From: an uncultured Bacilli bacterium
GTDB taxonomy: Bacteria > Bacillota_I > Bacilli_A > RF39 > UBA660
Direction: 5' to 3'
NCBI GenBank assembly: GCA_944363755.1
Contig: CALVVC010000028.1
Location: forward strand, 1 to 11,075
DNA: 11,075 bases
The notes under the pieces were generated by a model, which was given only the letters and a program-made list of their open reading frames with translations, had not been told where the DNA came from and searched no databases. Position numbers and translations under genes: made by a program. Positions 6,047 through 11,075 of this stretch are shown here, piece by piece; the first letter of the stretch is position 1, and each line of letters starts with the position of its first letter.

Positions 6047-6907
6047 AATTGCTCTTACACCAAAACCTACAAGTGTTAGTGATGTTACTAACATACCAAT
6101 AGTTAAAACTATACTATCAGAAGTTTCTGGATTTTGTTCTTCTATAGTACTATCAGGTGTTGTAACTTCTTCACTAGGTTCTGTTGGTTCAACTGGTTCA
6201 ACAGGAATTTCTTCAGATGGTTTCTCTGGTAAAGTTGTATAAACATTAACACCATTTGCAATAGCCATATTATTGAATAATACAGTTCTAACCTTTGTAG
6301 CATTTTCCACTACAGGATTTATAGTTTCATTAGTTACAAGTGGTGCTTCATCCATATTAGCTTCCTTAGATTCACCAATTACTTTATCCCATAATAACAG
6401 TTTAAAATTAGTGTATACTGATCCATCTTTTATATAGTAATTATATTGATATGTGTATACTCCTTTTTCAGTAACAGGTATTCTTGTTTCTGAATCAAAA
6501 GTTGGAGAAACATAAATTACTCCATTATCCATTTGAGTAAAAATGTTAGTCTCTGTAACATAATCATTACCAGTAGATTCAAATGCTTCATCAGCACCAA
6601 GTGAAATACCTAATGTAAAATGTTCTGCTTGTTCAAACTTTTCAGGATCTAATTCAATATATATTTCTTCAGTAATACCATCCTCAAGTCTTGCAGTACT
6701 AACTTTACTATATGGACCAAATCCAGAAATATTTGTACCACCTTTAATATTAGTTATGTTATCATCTATTTTTGTTACAGTTCCATATGTTTCTGGAGCT
6801 TGCCATGCCTCATAATTATATTCTGTTAAAGCAGAAACATTTAAAAATGGAACGAAAGCAAATAGACTAACCATAGCCATTCCTAATATTTTTTTAATAC
6901 TTTTCAC
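6032..6907 (-). CDS. Secreted protein with sortase-like cell-wall sorting signal (NPETSD)
   Basis: A 291-residue exported protein of unknown function. Residues 1-26 are a signal peptide (basic MKSIKK, hydrophobic core, cleavage expected after VSA). Residues about 27-225 form a beta-rich extracellular region with no recognised domain. Residues about 227-258 are a Pro/Glu/Thr linker rich in EP repeats. The C-terminus resembles a sorting signal: NPETSD (259-264), a hydrophobic segment (265-284), then RAIKKRA. NPxT in place of LPxT is seen in some sortase substrates, so covalent wall attachment is plausible; otherwise it is held by the C-terminal membrane helix. The start is GTG, fixed by a strong AGGAGGG 7 nt upstream. 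It has its own consensus promoter and terminator. No sortase gene is in the window. Confidence 0.85.
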   Translation of the reverse strand: MKSIKKILGMAMVSLFAFVPFLNVSALTEYNYEAWQAPETYGTVTKIDDNITNIKGGTNISGFGPYSKVSTARLEDGITEEIYIELDPEKFEQAEHFTLGISLGADEAFESTGNDYVTETNIFTQMDNGVIYVSPTFDSETRIPVTEKGVYTYQYNYYIKDGSVYTNFKLLLWDKVIGESKEANMDEAPLVTNETINPVVENATKVRTVLFNNMAIANGVNVYTTLPEKPSEEIPVEPVEPTEPSEEVTTPDSTIEEQNPETSDSIVLTIGMLVTSLTLVGFGVRAIKKRA

Positions 6908-6959
6908 CTCTTATCCCTCCTTTCCTCAAGATAAGTTTTAATACCTACCTTTCATATAA

Positions 6960-6988
6960 AATATACTTTATTATAAAGAGAAAGTCAA
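6960..6988 (-). promoter_or_regulatory. SigA-type promoter of the secreted-protein gene
   Basis: On the minus strand: -35 TTGACT (6988-6983), 17-nt spacer, -10 TATATT (6965-6960). The start would be near 6953, leaving a leader of about 45 nt. The candidate operator repeat begins about 9 nt upstream of the -35. Confidence 0.78.
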
Positions 6989-6996
6989 TAATTTTC

Positions 6997-7017
6997 TAAA
7001 CTTTTTAGGTTTATAAA
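6997..7017. repeat. Candidate Xre operator upstream of the secreted-protein promoter (copy 2)
   Basis: TTTTAGGTTTATAAA (7003-7017) is the exact reverse complement of the 15-mer at 5657-5671. As in copy 1, an inverted repeat TAAAC...GTTTA is present (6997-7001 and 7009-7013), here 7 nt apart rather than 10. It lies just upstream of the -35 of the secreted gene. Confidence 0.4.
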
Positions 7018-7024
7018 AATTATA

Positions 7025-7049
7025 AAAGAAAAAGACCTAATAACGGTCT
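7025..7049 (-). terminator. Short terminator of the rluA-ttcA unit
   Basis: On the minus strand AGACC (7049-7045) pairs with GGTCT (7037-7033) around a 7-nt loop, followed by TTTTTCTTTT. The TAG stop of the TtcA-like gene lies between loop and stem. The stem is only 5 bp, so efficiency is uncertain. Confidence 0.55.
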
Positions 7050-7852
7050 AAAAATGAAGTAATTTTACTATCATCTTGATAACTTATAAGTGTTTCTAGA
7101 TTAACTTTCTCTGTACTTTTAAAAATATTATTATCAATAACATCACTTTTTTCTCTAAGTTCGTTAAGTAATCTTTTTATTTCTAAACGCTTTGAATTAC
7201 TTTCAATATTATTATTTTCTGTAAATTTACAAGCACAGTTTATAAAGGTATAGCCATTATATTGCCAAAACTTGTTAATAGATTCTTCTCTTACTAAATA
7301 AAGTGGTCTAATAAGTTCCATGCCAGGAAAATTAGTACTATGTAATTTAGGTAACATTGTTTTAAATTCTCCTCCATAAAACATTGATAAAAGAATTGTT
7401 TCTATAACATCATCAAAGTGATGACCTAAAGCAATTTTATTACACCCTAAATCTTTAGCAGTCTTATAAAGAAAACCTCTTCGCATTCTTGCACACATAT
7501 AACAAGGATGGTCTTTATCTAGTTTGTTGGCAACTTCAAAAATATCAGAGTTAAATATTTTATAATCGATACCTAAAGATTCTAAATTATCTTTTATTAC
7601 TTTTAAAGTTTCTTCTTTATATCCAGGATTCATAACGATATATGAAAGTTTAAAGTTAGTATTGCCATGTTTTTGTAATTCTTCTAAGCATTTAGCAAGT
7701 AATACTGAATCTTTTCCACCAGAAATGCAAACAGCGATATGGTCATTTTCACTTACTAATTCATAGTCCCTAACTGCCTTCATAAACTTACGCCAGATGT
7801 CTTTACGATACTTAGTTATAAGACTATGTTCTACTTCTTTTTTATTTTTCAT
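7037..7852 (-). CDS. TtcA-like PP-loop ATPase (tRNA 2-thiolation)
   Basis: A 271-residue cytoplasmic protein of the TtcA/TilS N-type ATP-pyrophosphatase family. The PP-loop SGGKDS is at 44-49. A CxxC (HPCYMCARMRRG, C117/C120) and a second Cys pair (NCAC, C206/C208) match the positions of the Fe-S cluster ligands in TtcA, and GHHFDD is at 143-148. TtcA adenylates and thiolates a tRNA base (2-thiocytidine 32 in enterobacteria). In Firmicutes such homologues are often called tRNA 2-thiocytidine biosynthesis-like, and the true substrate is unproven. The frame extends to a TTG at 7894, but AAGGTG 6 nt before the ATG at 7852 fixes the start. That start lies inside the end of the RluA-family gene (11-nt overlap), which implies translational coupling. 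Confidence 0.88.
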   Translation of the reverse strand: MKNKKEVEHSLITKYRKDIWRKFMKAVRDYELVSENDHIAVCISGGKDSVLLAKCLEELQKHGNTNFKLSYIVMNPGYKEETLKVIKDNLESLGIDYKIFNSDIFEVANKLDKDHPCYMCARMRRGFLYKTAKDLGCNKIALGHHFDDVIETILLSMFYGGEFKTMLPKLHSTNFPGMELIRPLYLVREESINKFWQYNGYTFINCACKFTENNNIESNSKRLEIKRLLNELREKSDVIDNNIFKSTEKVNLETLISYQDDSKITSFLDRY

Positions 7853-8693
7853 TTTTAAACACCTTCTTAAATGATGTAGGTACACTACTTTCAAAAGTAT
7901 AAATTTTATTATTAAGAGGATTAGTTACAATTAGTTTACTAGCGTGTAAATATAGTCTATTAGATTTAATACCTCCATACTTCTTATCTCCTACTATTGG
8001 ACTTCCTAAATGATTTAAAACTACTCTTATTTGATTGCGTCTTCCAGTTTTAATATTAACTTTAACAAGAGAATATTTATTATTTTTATTAATTGTCTTA
8101 AGAGAAGTAATAGCAATTTTACCTTCTTTTTTGTTAGTAACAATAACTTTATCAGGTCCTATTTCTTTTAAGTAACAAGTATAGTCATCTATATCTTTTA
8201 CATTACCTTTAACTAAAGCGATATATTCTCTTACCTTTACATACTTATCCCAATTATTTTGTAAGAGATTTTTTAAAGTATTATCTTTTACAAAGACTAA
8301 GATGCCTGATGTATCTTTATCAAGACGATGTAAAACAAAAATTTTATCATTCTTCTTTCTATTTTTAATAAACTCTCTAACTAAGTGATAGGCAGTCTTT
8401 TCTTTTTCTTTAGTAGTACTTATTGATAATAGCCTTGCAGGTTTATTAATTACAAAGAAATATTCATCCTCATAAATAATATCAAGACTACTCTTCTTGT
8501 GAGTTTTATTAGTTTTACTAAGTTCAATAACATCATTTTTCTTAACAACCATATTATACTTAGTTACAACTTTACCATTAACTAAAACTCCTCCATCTTT
8601 TAGATAGTTCTTTATCTTTTTCTTGCTTAAGTCCTTAAATAAAATAAATAAGGTATCTAATAGTTCGCCTTTTTCTTTAACAGTGCCTTTCAT
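7842..8693 (-). CDS. RluA-family 23S rRNA/tRNA pseudouridine synthase
   Basis: A 283-residue protein with an N-terminal S4 RNA-binding domain (about 8-60, including KKKIKNYLKDGGVLVNGKVV) and an RluA catalytic domain. Signatures seen are the INKPARLLS strand (82-90), HRLDKDTSG with catalytic Asp125, and GRRNQIRV followed by HLGSPIVGDKKYG. The usual TGRxHQIRVH motif has Asn in place of the first His and loses the second. It isomerises uridines in structured RNA; which site cannot be told from sequence. The frame extends to TTG 8714, but only the ATG at 8693 has an adjacent purine-rich site (GTGG, about 5 nt), so it is used. It overlaps and precedes the TtcA-like gene, so two RNA-modifying enzymes are made from one transcript. 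Confidence 0.9.
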   Translation of the reverse strand: MKGTVKEKGELLDTLFILFKDLSKKKIKNYLKDGGVLVNGKVVTKYNMVVKKNDVIELSKTNKTHKKSSLDIIYEDEYFFVINKPARLLSISTTKEKEKTAYHLVREFIKNRKKNDKIFVLHRLDKDTSGILVFVKDNTLKNLLQNNWDKYVKVREYIALVKGNVKDIDDYTCYLKEIGPDKVIVTNKKEGKIAITSLKTINKNNKYSLVKVNIKTGRRNQIRVVLNHLGSPIVGDKKYGGIKSNRLYLHASKLIVTNPLNNKIYTFESSVPTSFKKVFKNEK

Positions 8694-8725
8694 TAATACC
8701 ACACTTCCCTTCAAAATACGGTTAT

Positions 8726-8754
8726 ATTTTATCAGATAAAAAGAAAAAAGTCTA
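8726..8754 (-). promoter_or_regulatory. Likely promoter of the rluA-ttcA unit, overlapping the upstream terminator
   Basis: On the minus strand: -35-like TAGACT (8754-8749), 17-nt spacer, TGA plus TAAAAT (-10 at 8731-8726). The -35 falls in the terminator stem of the upstream gene. The leader would be about 25 nt. Confidence 0.5.
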
Positions 8755-8766
8755 TTACTAGACTTT
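8741..8766 (-). terminator. Terminator of the arylsulfotransferase-like gene
   Basis: A perfect 8-bp stem AAAGTCTA / TAGACTTT with a 4-nt loop is followed on the minus strand by TTTTC and further T's. It starts at the gene's own stop codon (8767-8765). Confidence 0.8.
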
Positions 8767-10420
8767 AATCAAATAAGTTATTGAATTCATATTTAAAGAC
8801 ACGATAAGCATATTTCTTAGAGTTGTAATTAAACTCTCTAATTAAATTACCATCGTTATCATATTCACCAAAGGAATTATCTTTACCACTACCTACAACG
8901 ATATTACCATCATCATCTAATATTTCAACATCACTTACTATACTTGAGTAAGGAATAGAAAAACTCTTAACTAATTCATAAGTCTTATCATTTTCATTAA
9001 CTTTATATTGATAGAAGTATGATGTTTCCCCTTTCTCATAAGTACCTGTACCAGGATAATTAGACCAATCAAAGTTAGGTCTTGTTCTAGCACCCTTGTA
9101 ATTGTTGTTAAACATATATAAGTAATATTCTCCATCATCAAGAGCATCATCTTTATAATAAGTAATACTATGTTGTCCTGCTTGTGAAGTGAAATCTCCT
9201 ACTTTTTCATATAGTAAATCACTATATGATGTATCTTCTGTAACAGATTCATCTGTTAATAAGTATTTAACACTAGGATTAGTATAAGCATTACTAATAT
9301 AAATTATTGTACTTAACTCTCTTGAACTTAAAACAATATCATCTCCTATTAGAGATAAGCTATTTAAGTGAATCCAATCAAGTTCATATCCACCATAAGT
9401 ATTTTTACCTTCTGGTTTAATAGCATTTAAATAAAACTCTGGTAATAAGTCTTTCATATCTATTATCTTTTTAACTTCTTTAGTATCTAAATCTACTGTG
9501 ATAACAATATCTTCAATAGTATCAGTATCATCTTCATTAACTAATATTACAAAACGCTTATTATCTTCATCATAAACCATATCATGATGCATTGTATAAT
9601 TACCTAAATTATAAAATTCTTCTATTTTACCTAAATCATTTACTTTAATTATACCTTTCTTATTATAAGCATAATACATATAATCACCATCAAAGATAAT
9701 ACGATCTGCTCTATAACTATCTAAAACAAATTCCTCTCTTAATACACCTTCATTATCATATAAATAAATATTAGAGTTATAGTTTTTATCATGTCCTAAA
9801 ACAGCATATAAACCTTCTGTTAATTCTTCTTTACTATCTCCATTTTTTACTTCTAATTTATTTTCTATTAAAGCTTTAGATTTTGGAGTTGTAATAGTAA
9901 ATTCATGTTCTTCATTACCACTTTTTAATGTTAAAGTATTAGTTTCTCCTGGAACAAAACCGATTAGTTGATATTCATTACTATCTTTATTTGATATTTC
10001 TTTTTCAAAGTCACTATATCCTTCTGTTTCAATTTTATAGTCTAAATCTTCATCACTATCAGTATAATATAAGTAATAAGAAAGTGAGCCAGTTCCATAT
10101 GGATTATAAATTAGTAACGGATTTTCTAATGTATAATCAGCTTTATCTTTTAAGGCATCAATTTTCTCTTCAATAATATTTTGATAATCTTCACTATATA
10201 TAGAAATATCTTCATCTTTTTCTACTTCATAAACTCCTTCATCATTTTCTTTTAGATTAACATTTTCTCTTATCCAAGCTGGATCTGTTAATAGATTTTC
10301 ACGGTATTTATCATAGGCTCTAAAACTTAGATAAATAATTCCTGCAATTATGGCTATAATAATGATAGTTAGTAAAAACTTCTTCCAATGTTTCTTAAAA
10401 AATTGTCCTATTTTTTTCAT
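8765..10420 (-). CDS. Membrane-anchored arylsulfate sulfotransferase-like protein (AssT family)
   Basis: A 551-residue protein with a basic N-terminus, one membrane segment (about 16-32) and a large extracytoplasmic domain. Residues about 55-190 form a beta-sandwich-like Arylsulfotran_N region. The remainder resembles the AssT beta-propeller, with HHDMVYDEDNKRFVIL (278-279), DWIHLNSLSLIGDDIVLSSRE (348-368) and AGQHSITYY (417). The His, His-x-Asn, Arg and His residues known as active-site positions in bacterial AssT appear to be kept (H278 or H279, H351, N353, R367, H417). AssT moves sulfate between phenolic compounds without PAPS (family knowledge); the substrate here is unknown. The domain would sit outside the membrane as a lipid-free anchored protein. 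AGGAGG lies 6 nt before the ATG. It is monocistronic, with its own promoter and terminator. Confidence 0.85.
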   Translation of the reverse strand: MKKIGQFFKKHWKKFLLTIIIIAIIAGIIYLSFRAYDKYRENLLTDPAWIRENVNLKENDEGVYEVEKDEDISIYSEDYQNIIEEKIDALKDKADYTLENPLLIYNPYGTGSLSYYLYYTDSDEDLDYKIETEGYSDFEKEISNKDSNEYQLIGFVPGETNTLTLKSGNEEHEFTITTPKSKALIENKLEVKNGDSKEELTEGLYAVLGHDKNYNSNIYLYDNEGVLREEFVLDSYRADRIIFDGDYMYYAYNKKGIIKVNDLGKIEEFYNLGNYTMHHDMVYDEDNKRFVILVNEDDTDTIEDIVITVDLDTKEVKKIIDMKDLLPEFYLNAIKPEGKNTYGGYELDWIHLNSLSLIGDDIVLSSRELSTIIYISNAYTNPSVKYLLTDESVTEDTSYSDLLYEKVGDFTSQAGQHSITYYKDDALDDGEYYLYMFNNNYKGARTRPNFDWSNYPGTGTYEKGETSYFYQYKVNENDKTYELVKSFSIPYSSIVSDVEILDDDGNIVVGSGKDNSFGEYDNDGNLIREFNYNSKKYAYRVFKYEFNNLFD

Positions 10421-10512
10421 TTTTATCCTCCTAGTTAATAATCTATCTAGTATTTGTGAAATTTATATGAAATTTTTCAAAAAAACACTTGATTTAATAA
10501 AAGTTATTTGCT

Positions 10513-10540
10513 ATTCTAATATTGCTTAAAGAAAAAGCAA
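10513..10540 (-). promoter_or_regulatory. Possible promoter of the arylsulfotransferase-like gene
   Basis: On the minus strand: -35 TTGCTT (10540-10535), 16-nt spacer, -10 TAGAAT (10518-10513). This predicts a leader of about 85 nt. The 10421-10596 gap otherwise holds only A/T-rich sequence and the divergent tRNA promoter. Confidence 0.5.
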
Positions 10541-10548
10541 AAAAAGAC

Positions 10549-10577
10549 TTGCATTTATTTCTATATTAGTGTAGAAT
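10549..10577 (+). promoter_or_regulatory. Promoter of the tRNA-Ile/Asn/Glu cluster
   Basis: -35 TTGCAT (10549-10554), 17-nt spacer, -10 TAGAAT (10572-10577). The predicted start near 10584 is about 13 nt before the first tRNA. Confidence 0.7.
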
Positions 10578-10596
10578 GTATTTGTGTTATCTATTC

Positions 10597-10673
10597 GGGC
10601 CTGTAGCTCAGTCGGTTAGAGCACTTGCTTGATAAGCAAGGGGTCACAGGTTCAAGTCCTGTCAGGCCCACCA
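10597..10673 (+). tRNA. tRNA-Ile (anticodon GAT)
   Basis: A complete 77-nt cloverleaf with encoded CCA. The acceptor stem GGGCCTG pairs with CAGGCCC, and the anticodon loop TTGATAA gives GAT. It is the first gene of a three-tRNA transcript and closely resembles the tRNA-Val at 4-80 in its D, anticodon-stem and variable regions. Confidence 0.97.
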
Positions 10674-10687
10674 TATAATTAGATAAT

Positions 10688-10764
10688 GCCTCAATAGCTC
10701 AGTTGGTTAGAGCACTTGACTGTTAATCAAGGGGTCCTAGGTTCAAGTCCTAGTTGAGGCGCCA
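10688..10764 (+). tRNA. tRNA-Asn (anticodon GTT)
   Basis: A complete 77-nt cloverleaf with encoded CCA. The acceptor GCCTCAA pairs with TTGAGGC, discriminator G, and the anticodon loop CTGTTAA gives GTT. It lies 14 nt after tRNA-Ile. Confidence 0.97.
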
Positions 10765-10800
10765 TTTATTTTTATTTTTTTATGTTAAGAAAAAAATTAT

Positions 10801-10877
10801 GGCCAGTTGGTGAAGCGGCTTAACACACTACCCTTTCACGGTAGCATTCACGGATTCGAATTCCGTACTGGTCACCA
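10801..10877 (+). tRNA. tRNA-Glu (anticodon TTC)
   Basis: A complete cloverleaf with encoded CCA. The acceptor GGCCAGT pairs with ACTGGTC (one G-U), the anticodon stem is CTACC/GGTAG, and the loop CTTTCAC gives TTC. A 36-nt A/T spacer separates it from tRNA-Asn, with no clear promoter or terminator between. Confidence 0.95.
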
Positions 10878-10888
10878 AAAAGAGTTTT

Positions 10889-10927
10889 AAGTTCCTCGTG
10901 AAAGGGGAGCTTTTCTTTTATTTTTTC
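10889..10927 (+). terminator. Terminator of the tRNA-Ile/Asn/Glu transcript
   Basis: The stem AAGTTCCTC pairs with GGGGAGCTT (9 pairs, two of them G-U) around a GTGAAA loop, followed by TTTCTTTTATTTTTT. It begins 12 nt after tRNA-Glu. Ten bases of it (10897-10906) are the exact complement of the tRNA-Glu anticodon region (10831-10840). Confidence 0.8.
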
Positions 10928-10956
10928 TTGACATTTATATTTCTTTAGGGTAATAT
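10928..10956 (+). promoter_or_regulatory. SigA-type promoter of tRNA-Ser
   Basis: Perfect -35 TTGACA (10928-10933), 17-nt spacer, -10 TAATAT (10951-10956). It starts directly after the terminator T-tract. The leader is about 37 nt and contains a small ATAAG-TGT-CTTAT hairpin. Confidence 0.78.
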
Positions 10957-10999
10957 TATAAGTGTCTTATGACAAATATATTATTATTTTATGCGTTTT

Positions 11000-11075
11000 G
11001 GAGTAGTACTCAAGAGGCTGAAGAGGCGCCCCTGCTAAGGGTGTAGGTCGGGCAACTGGCGCGAGAGTTCAAATC
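11000..11075 (+). tRNA. tRNA-Ser (anticodon GCT), cut by the window end
   Basis: The 5' part of a class II tRNA is present. It begins GGAGTAGTACTCAAG, has an anticodon stem CGCCC/GGGTG with loop CTGCTAA (anticodon GCT), a long variable arm, and the start of the T arm (GAGTTCAAATC). The 3' acceptor strand lies beyond the window. Confidence 0.93.

Noticed and set aside
9991..10176. Plus-strand frame opposite the sulfotransferase-like gene
   Set aside because: Antisense shadow, no ribosome site or promoter, low-complexity residues.
10523..10540. Hairpin TTGCTT...AAGCAA between the sulfotransferase gene and the tRNA cluster as a terminator
   Set aside because: No T-run follows on either strand, and no gene ends there; it more likely reflects the -35 region.
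1..11075. Mobile element, CRISPR array, prophage or integration site
   Set aside because: No transposase, integrase, regularly spaced repeats or tRNA-end duplication was seen, despite tRNA genes at both ends.

Overview
The window is very AT-rich, uses the standard genetic code (all genes end at normal stops and there is no sign of UGA read as Trp) and has strong AGGAGG-type ribosome binding sites. It carries the forespore sigma factor SigG with several sporulation-associated neighbours. This points to an endospore-forming, low-GC Firmicute of the Bacilli/Erysipelotrichia side, possibly a gut lineage. That placement is inference; no rRNA is present. No mobile element, CRISPR array or integrase is visible, and no gene-free stretch exceeds about 180 bases.

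Left part (1-3500). A minus-strand tRNA-Val with its own promoter lies next to a small S1-domain RNA-binding protein (CvfD/YugI type). That gene is divergent from a small NifU-type Fe-S scaffold gene (YutI-like), and the two promoters share a -35 region. The NifU gene converges on, and overlaps, a YutH-type spore coat kinase-fold gene. Next come a lineage-specific acidic coiled-coil protein and a small DUF1292 protein, apparently one transcription unit.

Middle (3495-6046). A minus-strand run sigG - ylmC/ymxH - yunB - yutD looks like a sporulation operon. YunB is the oddest gene here: its conserved N-terminal half has no ATG, GTG or TTG start, so it either starts at ATT or is truncated or disrupted. 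Divergent from sigG is a small Xre-type regulator. It ends tail to tail against a secreted protein with a sortase-like signal, and the two terminators are interleaved. A 15-base motif occurs in the xre/sigG gap and again just upstream of the secreted protein's promoter, so it may be the Xre operator.

Right part (6960-11075). A secreted wall protein is followed, going upstream, by a TtcA-like tRNA thiolation ATPase translationally coupled to an RluA-family pseudouridine synthase. Then comes a membrane-anchored arylsulfate sulfotransferase-like protein with its expected catalytic residues. The window closes with plus-strand tRNA-Ile, tRNA-Asn and tRNA-Glu, a terminator, and a separately promoted tRNA-Ser cut by the window end.

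Functionally the window mixes RNA maintenance (tRNAs, TtcA, RluA, S1 protein), Fe-S assembly (NifU; TtcA-type enzymes use an Fe-S cluster) and sporulation (SigG, YlmC, YunB, YutH), plus two cell-surface proteins. Intergenic space is tight: stop codons repeatedly sit inside terminator stems, and several start codons are GTG, TTG or possibly ATT.
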